DNA of 64,000 bases from DATARN01 sp963851105 (GTDB lineage: Bacteria; Actinomycetota; Acidimicrobiia; Acidimicrobiales; Palsa-688), in contig CAWKNP010000007.1 in NCBI GenBank assembly GCA_963851105.1, positions 1 through 64,000 on the forward strand, read 5' to 3'. The translations under genes and the position numbers were made by a program. The notes under the pieces are model-generated. The model was not told where the DNA came from and ran no database searches. It was given only the letters and a program-made list of their open reading frames with translations. Below are positions 40,972-48,709 of the stretch, piece after piece; positions within the stretch are counted from its first letter, which is position 1; each line of letters starts with the position of its first letter.

Positions 40972-42188
40972 GGGCGGGCCGCGGCCGCCGGATGGATGAT
41001 GCCGCTCACCGCGCCCCATCCCAGCCGCGTGCCGCCGGCGCCGGGCGCGGAAGCCGAGATGGCCACGGTGTCGCCGTCGGCCAGCCACGACCGGGTGGCG
41101 CCGTCGGCGAGGGTGAGCGGCGTGGTCCCGTTCCACGCCAGCTCGATGAGCGACCCTCGCTCGGCGGCCCCGGGCCCCGAGACCGTCCCCGACGCCAACA
41201 GGTCGCCGGTTCGCAGCGAGGCGCCGTTGGCGGTCAGGTGGGCCACCTGCTGACCCGGTGTCCAGTAGGTGCGGGAAAAGGGGGGTCGGGAGATCACCTC
41301 GCCGTTGAGGCGCACTTCGAGGGCAACGTCGAGCGACCAGGGATCGTCGTCATGCAGGTAGGGCAACGGTGGCGGATCCTGGGGCGGGGGCGGCACCCGG
41401 GCGGCGCGCAGTGCCTCGAGGGGGACCACCCACGGCGAGATCGACGTCGCGAAGGACTTGCCGAGGAACGGCCCGAGCGGCGTGTACTCCCAGCCCTGGA
41501 TGTCACGGGCGCTCCAGTCGTTGACGAGCACGACGCCGAAGACGTGGTCGCGCAACCCCGCCGGGGTCACGGGATGGCCCCGCCGGCTGCCCACACCGAC
41601 TACGAAGCCGATTTCGGCCTCGAAGTCGAGCTTGGCGGTGGGGCCGAAGACGTCGGGACCCGTCGGCCCGCACGGGCGCACGATCGCAGCACCCGAGACC
41701 ACGACCGTTCCCGCCCGCCCGTGGTAGCCCATGGGGAGGTGCCGCCACGCCGGCGGGAGCGGCGGCGACTCGGGGCGGAAGATGCGGCCCAGGTTGGTGG
41801 CGTGGTCGAGCGACGAGTAGAAGTCGACGTAGTCGGCCACCTCGAACGGCATCCGCAGGCGGACCGATCCCAGCGGATGCAGCGCCCGCGATACCGCTGC
41901 CTCCCTCGCCGGCTGGCCCAGCAGCACCGTGAGGCGATCGCGCACCGCGGCCCACGCCCGAGGACCATGGGCCAGGAAATGGTTGAGCGCGGGCTGCGCA
42001 AACGCTCCGTCCAGCCCCGGCAGGAGGCCGGTGCCCGCCAGCGCGGCGAGATCGAGGGCGAAGTCGCCGATGGCCACCCCCACCCGATAGGGACCGCCAC
42101 CGGGCGAGAACACGCCGTACGGCAGGTTGGTGATGGGAAACGGGGAGCCCTCGGCCACCGCCAGCCAGGTGTCGGTCACGATCGTCAA
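40968..42188 (-). CDS. fahA: Fumarylacetoacetase
   Basis: A 406-residue protein of normal length for two-domain FAH. The N-terminal SH3-like part contains FPITNLPYGVFS, and the catalytic part shows VDFYSSLDHATNLGRIFRP (catalytic His-Asp region), PMGYHGRAGTVVVSG, KLDFEAEIGFVVG (metal Glu), VLVNDWSARDIQGWEYTPLGPFLGKSF and GTVSGP. It cuts 4-fumarylacetoacetate to fumarate and acetoacetate in the last step of tyrosine/homogentisate breakdown. Start is TTG 42188 or GTG 42179. It diverges from hmgA. Confidence 0.96.
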   Translation of the reverse strand: MTIVTDTWLAVAEGSPFPITNLPYGVFSPGGGPYRVGVAIGDFALDLAALAGTGLLPGLDGAFAQPALNHFLAHGPRAWAAVRDRLTVLLGQPAREAAVSRALHPLGSVRLRMPFEVADYVDFYSSLDHATNLGRIFRPESPPLPPAWRHLPMGYHGRAGTVVVSGAAIVRPCGPTGPDVFGPTAKLDFEAEIGFVVGVGSRRGHPVTPAGLRDHVFGVVLVNDWSARDIQGWEYTPLGPFLGKSFATSISPWVVPLEALRAARVPPPPQDPPPLPYLHDDDPWSLDVALEVRLNGEVISRPPFSRTYWTPGQQVAHLTANGASLRTGDLLASGTVSGPGAAERGSLIELAWNGTTPLTLADGATRSWLADGDTVAISASAPGAGGTRLGWGAVSGIIHPAAAARP

Positions 42189-42250
42189 TGCTACAATATC
42201 GTTACAAGGCTGTCCGGTAATCGGACGGGTGAACGTGGTTGGAGGTGGCG

Positions 42251-43414
42251 GTGCCGTACTACCGAACCGTGGGGGAGGTGCCCAAGAAGCGCCATACCCA
42301 GTTCCGCCGGCCAGACGGGGGCCTGTACGCGGAAGAGCTCATGGGTGCCGAAGGCTTTTCGGGCGCCAGCGCCCTGCTCTACCACCGCCATGCGCCGACC
42401 GACCTGGTGGCAGCCGACACATGGCAGTTGCCGGAAGAGGCGACGGTGGCCAACCAGCCCCTCATGCCCCGGCATTTCAAGGCCCACAAGCTCGACGCGG
42501 GCGGCGCCGACATGGTTACCGGGCGCCACCTCCTACTGGCCAACTCCGACGTCCGGTTGTCCTACGTCGCCGCCGACGGGGACTCGCCGCTGTACCGCAA
42601 CGCCCGGGGCGACGAGTGCGCCTACATCGAATCGGGGCGCGCCGTGGTCGAAACGGTTTTCGGACCGCTGGCCGTCGGCGCCGGCGACTACGTCATCCTG
42701 CCCCGATCGACGACGCATCGCTGGCGCCCGAGTGAGCCCCTGCGGGCGCTGATCATCGAAGCGTCGGGCCACATCGGGCCTCCCAAGCGGTACCTGTCGG
42801 CCACCGGCCAGTTCCTCGAGGTCGCCCCCTACTGCGAGCGTGATCTGCGAGGTCCCGACTCGTTGCCGGAACCAGCGGACTCCGGGGAGACCGAGGTCTT
42901 CGTCCGCCACGACGGCGGCGGAACCCGCTACCTCTTTTCCCACCATCCCTTCGATGTCGTGGGCTGGGATGGCTGCCTCTATCCGTACGCCTTCAACATC
43001 GCCGACTTCGAGCCCGTCGTCGGGCGGGTCCACCTGCCGCCGCCGGTGCACCAGACCTTCGAGGGTCCCGGGTTCGTGGTCTGCTCGTTCTGCCCCCGGC
43101 CGTTGGACTTCGACCCGGCCTCGGTGCCCGCGCCGTACAACCACGCCAACGTCGACAGCGACGAGGTGCTTTTCTACGTGGGCGGGGATTTCATGTCCCG
43201 CCGGGGGGCCGGGATCGAGGTGGGGTCGCTGACGCTGCACCCTTCGGGCTTCGTGCACGGCCCCCAGCCGGGGTCGGTGGAAGCGTCGCTCGGCCAGACC
43301 GCCACCAAGGAGTGGGCCGTGATGGTCGACACCTTCCGCCCCCTGCAGTTGGGGGCCGCGGCGGTCGCAGCCGAGGACACCAGTTACGCCTGGACGTGGC
43401 ACCGGTCGCATTAG
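42251..43414 (+). CDS. hmgA: Homogentisate 1,2-dioxygenase
   Basis: A 387-residue cupin-type ring-cleaving enzyme. The GTG at 42251 lies 5 bases after GGAGG and gives PYYRTVGEVPKKRHTQFRRP; a TTG at 42239 would add four residues. QFRRPDGGLYAEELMG and HRHAPT near the start, then YVILPRSTTHRWRP, and the metal-site region GRVHLPPPVHQTFEGP are family hallmarks, with the iron ligands in the C-terminal cupin. It opens the ring of homogentisate. A maleylacetoacetate isomerase and a 4-hydroxyphenylpyruvate dioxygenase are not in the window. Confidence 0.94.
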   Translation: MPYYRTVGEVPKKRHTQFRRPDGGLYAEELMGAEGFSGASALLYHRHAPTDLVAADTWQLPEEATVANQPLMPRHFKAHKLDAGGADMVTGRHLLLANSDVRLSYVAADGDSPLYRNARGDECAYIESGRAVVETVFGPLAVGAGDYVILPRSTTHRWRPSEPLRALIIEASGHIGPPKRYLSATGQFLEVAPYCERDLRGPDSLPEPADSGETEVFVRHDGGGTRYLFSHHPFDVVGWDGCLYPYAFNIADFEPVVGRVHLPPPVHQTFEGPGFVVCSFCPRPLDFDPASVPAPYNHANVDSDEVLFYVGGDFMSRRGAGIEVGSLTLHPSGFVHGPQPGSVEASLGQTATKEWAVMVDTFRPLQLGAAAVAAEDTSYAWTWHRSH

Positions 43415-43438
43415 CGCCGGTCGGGGTATCGTCGCCCG

Positions 43439-44956
43439 ATGGCGTCGGCACCGGTCCGCTACGGGACACCCGAAGGCCGCTGGGTCCTCGTCGCCACCAT
43501 CGTCGGTTCGGGGATCGCGTCCCTTGACGCCACCGTCGTCAACGTCGCCCTGCCCGCCATCGGGAGGCAATTCGCCACCGGCGTCGCCGGCTTGCAGTGG
43601 GTCCTCACCGGCTACCTGATCACCCTGGCGGCGCTCATCTTGTTGGGCGGCTCGCTCGGGGATCTGTTCGGGCGTCGGCGGATCTTCATGACCGGCGTGG
43701 TGTGGTTCAGCCTGGCGTCGCTGCTGTGCGGCGTCGCCGTCAACCTGCCGATGCTGATCGCCGCCCGGGCCCTGCAGGGGATCGGCGGCGCCTTGTTGGT
43801 GCCCGGGAGCCTGGCCATCATCGAGGCCAGCTTCGCCCCCGACGACCGGGGCCGGGCGATCGGGGCGTGGTCGGGCCTCGGGGGTATCGCCGCCGCCGCC
43901 GGGCCGTTCATCGGGGGCTGGCTGGTGTCGGCGGTGTCGTGGCGACTGATCTTCCTCCTCAACCTGCCGCTGGCGGTGGTGGTGCTGTACGCCTCGCGCC
44001 ACCTGCCCGAGTCGAGCGACCCCACCGCCAACCCCCACATCGACGTCGTCGGCGCCGCCCTGGTGGTAGTCGGGCTGGCCGCGTCGACCTACGCCCTGAT
44101 CGAGGGGCCTTCGCCCGGGCAGGGCACGGTCGTGGCGGTTGCGGGGGTGGTCGGGATCGCGGCGCTGGTGGCGTTCGTCTTCGTCGAGGCCCACAGCCCC
44201 CATCCCATGCTGCCCCTCGGCATCTTCTCGTCGCGGCAGTTCACCGTCGCCAACCTGGTCACCTTCGTGGTGTACGCCGCCCTCGGTGGCGCCATCTTCC
44301 TCCTGGCCGTCGACCTGCAGGCGGCGTTGAAGTACTCGCCGGTCTCCGCGGGAGCCGCCTTGTTCCCGGTGACGGTCATCATGCTGCTGTTGTCGGCGCG
44401 GGCGGGGGCGCTGTCGCAGCGCTTCGGTCCTCGTATCCCCATGACGGTGGGCCCCCTGATCGTGGCCGCGGGCCTGTTCCTCATGCGCGGCGTGCGGCCC
44501 GGGGGCCACTACGTCACCAACATCCTGCCCGCGGTCATCGTGTTCGGCCTCGGCTTGGCGCTCACCGTGGCCCCGTTGACCGCGACGGTGATGGCGGCCG
44601 CCGACGAGCGCTACGCGGGCGCCGCCTCGGGTGTCAACAATGCGGTGGCCCGGGCGGCGGGCCTGCTGGCGGTGGCCTTGTTACCCGCGCTATCGGGGCT
44701 GACGGGGTCGGATTACAACAAACCGGTGGCGTTCTCCAACGGCTTCCACACCGCCCTGCTCATCGCCGCGGCCGCGACCGTGCTCGGCGGGGTCATGGCG
44801 TTTTTGGGGATCCGCAATCCGCCCCCCGTGGGCGTTGGCGAGGCCGGGCGGCCACTGGAGGCGGGGCGGCCGATGGAGGCCGGGCGGCCGCTGGCGGCCA
44901 CGCCGCCGGGCTGTCATATCGACGGGCCCCAGATCCGGCGCGAGCCGGTGGCCTAG
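43439..44956 (+). CDS. MFS exporter, DHA2 (14-helix) family
   Basis: A 505-residue transporter with 14 hydrophobic segments. Family motifs: LDATVVNVALPAIG in helix 1, GYLITLAALILLGGSLGDLFGRRRIF (motif A), GSLAIIEASF and GPFIGGWLVSAVSWRLIFLLNLP (motif C). It uses the proton gradient to expel drugs or metabolites; the substrate is unknown. The C-terminal tail carries three 18-bp copies encoding EAGRPL/M (44840-44893), a short tandem repeat of no known role. It follows hmgA by 25 bases and may be co-transcribed with it. Confidence 0.93.
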   Translation: MASAPVRYGTPEGRWVLVATIVGSGIASLDATVVNVALPAIGRQFATGVAGLQWVLTGYLITLAALILLGGSLGDLFGRRRIFMTGVVWFSLASLLCGVAVNLPMLIAARALQGIGGALLVPGSLAIIEASFAPDDRGRAIGAWSGLGGIAAAAGPFIGGWLVSAVSWRLIFLLNLPLAVVVLYASRHLPESSDPTANPHIDVVGAALVVVGLAASTYALIEGPSPGQGTVVAVAGVVGIAALVAFVFVEAHSPHPMLPLGIFSSRQFTVANLVTFVVYAALGGAIFLLAVDLQAALKYSPVSAGAALFPVTVIMLLLSARAGALSQRFGPRIPMTVGPLIVAAGLFLMRGVRPGGHYVTNILPAVIVFGLGLALTVAPLTATVMAAADERYAGAASGVNNAVARAAGLLAVALLPALSGLTGSDYNKPVAFSNGFHTALLIAAAATVLGGVMAFLGIRNPPPVGVGEAGRPLEAGRPMEAGRPLAATPPGCHIDGPQIRREPVA

Positions 44957-44984
44957 CCTCCGCCGAGGGGCGGCTTGAGCGACG

Positions 44985-45038
44985 TTTGGGGGCGTCTGCG
45001 CTTTCTGAGCATCATTTGGCGCGATATACGCCCTCAAA
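44985..45038. repeat. Long imperfect inverted repeat between MFS gene and galK
   Basis: TTTGGGGGCGT (44985-44995) and ACGCCCTCAAA (45028-45038) can pair over 11 positions with one mismatch. Inside it, ATTTG-GCG...CGCC-CAAAT segments can form a second, nested hairpin. It could terminate the exporter mRNA or be a galK operator; the sequence does not decide. Confidence 0.5.
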
Positions 45039-45099
45039 TGGTGCCAGGAAAACCTGTTGGGCGATTTCGGGTGGGAGGATCGGGTGGAAGGATCGGGGG

Positions 45100-46218
45100 G
45101 TGAGCGATCAGCGCCGTGACCGCTTGACCGCTCTCTTCCCCGTCCTGACCGGCGGACAGCCCGAAGGGATATGGCGGGCCCCGGGGCGGGTCAACCTGAT
45201 CGGTGACCACACCGACTACAACGACGGGTGGGCGTTGCCGTTCGCCATCGACCGCGACACGGTGGTGGCGGTACGCCGGCGCCGCGACCGCCAGCTGCGG
45301 TGCTGGTCGTCGGCCTTCGCCCCGGGCGGCGTGGTGACCTCGGACGTGGGCGGCGCCGGTCCTCTGGCCCCATGGGCCCGGTATCCCGTCGGCGTCGTGT
45401 GGGCCTTCGACCAGGCCGGTTACCAACCGCCGGGGATGGACATCGTCATCGACTCCTTGGTGCCCCTTGGACGCGGGCTGTCGTCGAGCGCAGCCCTCGA
45501 GGCGGCAGTGGCGGTCGCCATCAACGACCTGGAACAGTTCGAACTGGATCGGCTGGCCCTGGCCCGTTTGTGTCACCGGGCCGAGTCGGAGTTTGTGGGG
45601 GCGCCCGTCGGCCTGCTCGACCAGCTGGCCGTCCTCTTCGGCCGCGCCGGTCACGGGCTGCTGATCGACTTTCGATCATTGGAGGCGGCGGCGCTGCCTT
45701 TGGAGGTGGGCCCTCTGGTCGTGGTGGACACCCATGTCCGTCACCGCAACGCCGACGGTGGTTACGCGTCGCGGCGGCGCGAGTGCCAGCAGGCGGCGGT
45801 GGCGATGGGCGTGGCCACGCTGCGCGACGCCTCCGTTGATCAGGTTGGCGGCCTGAGCGGGGATCTGCAGCGCCGGGCCCGCCACGTAGTCACGGAGAAC
45901 TCACGGGTGGTCAGGGCGGCCGACCGACTCCGGTCGGGCATCGACATTGGCGAACTGATGTATGAGTCACACCTGTCCTTGCGATACGACTTTGCCGTTT
46001 CGGTTGCCGAACTCGACGCCGTGGTCGAGGCGGCTCGCGCCGCCGGGGCCCGGGGGGCCCGGCTCACCGGCGCCGGCTTCGGCGGGTGCGCGATCGTGCT
46101 CGGGGCCGACGTCGAGGTGTTGGACGCCGCGCTCGGGCGGCGCTTCGCGGGCAGCGGCATGCGGACGCCGAGTACTTTTGCGGTGGTCCCTTCCGCCGGC
46201 GCCGGGCGGGTGGCCTGA
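45100..46218 (+). CDS. galK: Galactokinase
   Basis: A 372-residue GHMP kinase. The galactose signature APGRVNLIGDHTDYNDGWALP is near the N-terminus, LGRGLSSSAALEAAVAVAI is the ATP-binding motif, LLDQLAVLFG follows, and RLTGAGFGGCAIVL is motif 3. GTG 45100 lies 7 bases after GGAAGGA. It makes galactose 1-phosphate from galactose and ATP, the first Leloir step. It converges on galT with a 6-base gap, so the two genes of the pathway face each other. Confidence 0.96.
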   Translation: MSDQRRDRLTALFPVLTGGQPEGIWRAPGRVNLIGDHTDYNDGWALPFAIDRDTVVAVRRRRDRQLRCWSSAFAPGGVVTSDVGGAGPLAPWARYPVGVVWAFDQAGYQPPGMDIVIDSLVPLGRGLSSSAALEAAVAVAINDLEQFELDRLALARLCHRAESEFVGAPVGLLDQLAVLFGRAGHGLLIDFRSLEAAALPLEVGPLVVVDTHVRHRNADGGYASRRRECQQAAVAMGVATLRDASVDQVGGLSGDLQRRARHVVTENSRVVRAADRLRSGIDIGELMYESHLSLRYDFAVSVAELDAVVEAARAAGARGARLTGAGFGGCAIVLGADVEVLDAALGRRFAGSGMRTPSTFAVVPSAGAGRVA

Positions 46219-46224
46219 CACCTT

Positions 46225-47310
46225 TTAGAGGGCGTCTCGGAGGATCCTGGCCGCATCTTCGGGCGCGATGTCGTTGAGGAAGGCGCCCATGACCGCCTCG
46301 GAGCCGGCCAGGTACTTGAGCTTGCCCGGCGCCCGGCGGATGGAGAGGATCTCGAGGTGGAGATACGCCAGGTCCGCGTCGGCGGCCGCGGGCGCCTGGT
46401 GCCATCCTGCGATGTAGCCGACATCGGCGCCCCAAGCCTTCTGGAGGCGGCGAAGAGTTTCGAGGTACACCGGGCAGAAGTCCTGCCGCTGCTCCTCCGA
46501 CAACTCCGGCAACGAGGTGACCCGGTCGTTCGGGTAGAGACGGATGTCGATCGGCCAGCGGGCGGCGTACGGGACGAACACCGTCCAGTGTGCGGTCCGC
46601 GCCACGATGCGCTCGCCTCCCTGGACCTCGGCGCGCAGAAGGTCGGCGAACAGGTTGCCCTGCGTCCGGTCTCGATACCGGTGGGCGGCCGCTAGCATGC
46701 GAGCGGTCCGGGGGGTGACGAAGGGGTAGCCGTAGATCTGGCCGTGGGGGTGCCCGAGGGTCACGCCGATCTCCCGGCCGCGATTCTCGAAGCAAAAGAC
46801 CTGGGCCACCGACGGCAGGGCCTCGAGGGCGACGGTCCGGTCAACCCACGCTTCGAGCACTGTGCGCACCCGCGTCGGCGCCAGCGCCGCGAACGACGTG
46901 TCGTGCTCGGGGGTGAAGCACACCACCTCGCAGCGGCCGGCGCCGGGTTGGAGGCGTGACAATCCGTTGAGGGCGGGGGTACCGGCTGCCGGTTCGGTGC
47001 CCGCGAAACTGGGGAAGCGGTTCTCGAAGACGACGACGTCATAGTCAGGCGAGGGGATCTCGCTGTGATGGCCGGGACGCGACGGGCACAGCGGGCACTC
47101 GTCGGCGGGTGGCCGGTGGGTGCGGTCCTGGCGGTGTGGGGCGACGGTCACCCACTCGTCGGCCAACGGGTCGTAACGGTTCGCCGACAGGCTGGCCATC
47201 GGGGGGAGGTCGCGGGAGTCGACCACGGTCCGCGCCGGGGCGGCGTCGTCGGACTCGTCGAAGTAGATGATCTCGCGCCCGTCGGCGAGGCGGCTGCTCG
47301 TTTTCCTCAA
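46225..47310 (-). CDS. galT: Galactose-1-phosphate uridylyltransferase
   Basis: A 361-residue HIT-superfamily enzyme. It shows NRYDPLADEWVTVAPHRQDR at the start, CPLCPSRPGH (zinc Cys pair), VFENRFPSF, GRCEVVCFTPEHD, and the active site GHPHGQIYGYPFV with the catalytic His pair, then NLFADLL and WTVFVPYAARWPIDIRLYP. The start is TTG 47310, because the conserved N-terminus begins there; it overlaps the stop of the LOG gene by 4 bases (TTGA). It converts galactose 1-phosphate with UDP-glucose into UDP-galactose. Confidence 0.95.
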   Translation of the reverse strand: MRKTSSRLADGREIIYFDESDDAAPARTVVDSRDLPPMASLSANRYDPLADEWVTVAPHRQDRTHRPPADECPLCPSRPGHHSEIPSPDYDVVVFENRFPSFAGTEPAAGTPALNGLSRLQPGAGRCEVVCFTPEHDTSFAALAPTRVRTVLEAWVDRTVALEALPSVAQVFCFENRGREIGVTLGHPHGQIYGYPFVTPRTARMLAAAHRYRDRTQGNLFADLLRAEVQGGERIVARTAHWTVFVPYAARWPIDIRLYPNDRVTSLPELSEEQRQDFCPVYLETLRRLQKAWGADVGYIAGWHQAPAAADADLAYLHLEILSIRRAPGKLKYLAGSEAVMGAFLNDIAPEDAARILRDAL

Positions 47311-47903
47311 GCCTGTTCGAGGTCGAGCCACTTGTCGGTGTAGGGGACGTCGTAGGCGCGCAGGGCGGGGATGACCGCCTCTACGGAGTCGACATTGGCG
47401 ATGAGGCGGAGGTTGTCGGCCCTCATGAACCCGCCGGCTACCGCCGCCTCCAGCATGAGGTGGAAGGGCTGCCAATACCGGTTCACGTCGAGGGTGACGA
47501 TCGGCTTGGCGTGGATGCCGAGTTGGGACCAGGTCGCCATCTCGGTGAGCTCCTCCATCGTGCCGAGTCCGCCGGGGAGGGCCACGAAACCGTCGGCCAG
47601 CTCGAACATCTTCTGCTTGCGCTGGTGCATGGAGCTCACCTCGATGAGTTTGCTGAGGCGGCTGTGGGCGATCTCGCGTTGGAACAGCCCCTTCGGTATG
47701 ACCCCGATCACCGAGCCGCCGGCATCGAGGACCGAGTCGGCGATCACGCCCATGAGGCCGACGGCCCCGCCGCCGTAGACGAGGGTCAGGTCGTCTTTGG
47801 CCAGGGCCTGGCCCAGGGCATGGGCCGCGTCCTGGTAGGCGGGGTCAAGGCCAACCGATGACCCCGCGTAGACACAGATACTGGAAAGCGGTCGCGAGCT
47901 CAG
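47307..47903 (-). CDS. LOG/TIGR00730-family protein (cytokinin phosphoribohydrolase-like)
   Basis: A Rossmann-fold protein with SICVYAGSS at the N-terminus, TLVYGGGAVGLMGVIADSVL and the PGGLGTMEE catalytic motif, plus FQREIAHSRLS and MHQRKQKMFELAD. It matches Lonely-Guy proteins that release nucleobases from nucleotide monophosphates. No ATG, GTG or TTG is in frame upstream of the conserved N-terminus after the previous stop, so a CTG at 47903 (198 residues) or another rare start is needed; ATG 47753 would remove the first nucleotide-binding strand. It lies between DUF2630 and galT, overlapping galT. Confidence 0.8.
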   Translation of the reverse strand: MSSRPLSSICVYAGSSVGLDPAYQDAAHALGQALAKDDLTLVYGGGAVGLMGVIADSVLDAGGSVIGVIPKGLFQREIAHSRLSKLIEVSSMHQRKQKMFELADGFVALPGGLGTMEELTEMATWSQLGIHAKPIVTLDVNRYWQPFHLMLEAAVAGGFMRADNLRLIANVDSVEAVIPALRAYDVPYTDKWLDLEQA

Positions 47904-47908
47904 CGGCG

Positions 47909-48151
47909 TTATTGCCGGTAGTGCTCGACGACGCTGGTGTCGCGGACGGCGACATCATCGGGATTCAGGCCGAACTCCCGCTTGGCCCGCCGCTGGCGGA
48001 GGAGATCCCAGCATTGGTCGAGCGATTCCTCGATCTGGCGGAGCCGCTGCGCCCCCGCCTCTTCGAGCGGCTCGAGCTGGTGTTGCGCCCGCAATTCGTG
48101 CTCCTCGGCGACCAGCCGATCGATGCTCTGCCTGATCTCGTCGTCGTTCAT
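47909..48151 (-). CDS. DUF2630 small protein
   Basis: An 80-residue protein: MNDDEIRQSIDRLVAEEHELRAQ, then RLRQIEESLDQCWDLLRQRRAKREFGLNPDD, the exact DUF2630 pattern of a small helical protein common in actinobacteria. No signal or membrane segment. Function is unknown. ATG 48151 is divergent to the GNAT gene with very little space between start codons. It is the first gene of a DUF2630-LOG-galT operon. Confidence 0.93.
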   Translation of the reverse strand: MNDDEIRQSIDRLVAEEHELRAQHQLEPLEEAGAQRLRQIEESLDQCWDLLRQRRAKREFGLNPDDVAVRDTSVVEHYRQ

Positions 48152-48187
48152 CAGACCCACACTATGACCGCCTGGAAGGATGGCGGC

Positions 48188-48709
48188 GTGGGAAGCGACC
48201 AGGTGATCGTCCGGCTCGTGCGCCCGGAGGAGGCGGAAGAGGCGGGGAAAGTAGTGGTGGCGGCCTTCGAGGCGATGCCGGGAGCGCACATGACGGGCGG
48301 CTACGCCCAGGAGCTGGCCGACGTGGCCGGGCGGGCCGAGGCTTCGGAGGTGTTCGTCGCCGTCGACGGCGAGGCCATCGTCGGCTGCACGACCTTGGTC
48401 ACCGACTGGCGCTCGCCCCTCGCCGAGCAGGTGCTGGACGGCGAGTGCCAGATCCGGATGATGGCGGTGGCGCCGGAAATGCAGCGCCGCGGGATCGGCC
48501 AGCTCCTGCTCGACGCCGCCATTGGGCGAGCCCGGGGTCGGGGACCGGCCGCCTTCGAGGCGGTCTTCCTGCATTCCACCCCGCAGATGACGGCCGCCCA
48601 CCGGCTCTACCAGCGCAACGGGTTCGTCCGGGTGCCGCAGCGGGATTGGCTCCCGCTGCCCGAGCTCACCCTGGTCGCCTTCCGCCTCGACCTCTCAGGA
48701 GGTGGCTAG
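48188..48709 (+). CDS. GNAT-family N-acetyltransferase
   Basis: The GTG at 48188 lies 7 bases after GGAAGGA and gives 173 residues; an ATG at 48164 would add 8 more. The protein shows VIVRLVRPEEAEEAGKVVVAAFEA, then EVFVAVDGEAIVGCTTLV and the acetyl-CoA site QIRMMAVAPEMQRRGIGQLLLDAAI, followed by FLHSTPQMTAAHRLYQRNGFVRVP. All GNAT motifs are present. Substrate is unknown. Its start lies close to the divergent DUF2630 start, so their promoters must overlap coding sequence. It converges on, and overlaps by 15 bases, the GH13 gene. Confidence 0.9.
   Translation: MGSDQVIVRLVRPEEAEEAGKVVVAAFEAMPGAHMTGGYAQELADVAGRAEASEVFVAVDGEAIVGCTTLVTDWRSPLAEQVLDGECQIRMMAVAPEMQRRGIGQLLLDAAIGRARGRGPAAFEAVFLHSTPQMTAAHRLYQRNGFVRVPQRDWLPLPELTLVAFRLDLSGGG

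Noticed and set aside
43597..45099. Upstream extension of the galK open frame through the MFS gene
   Set aside because: Out-of-frame shadow of the MFS exporter; the galactokinase homology and ribosome site fix the start at 45100.
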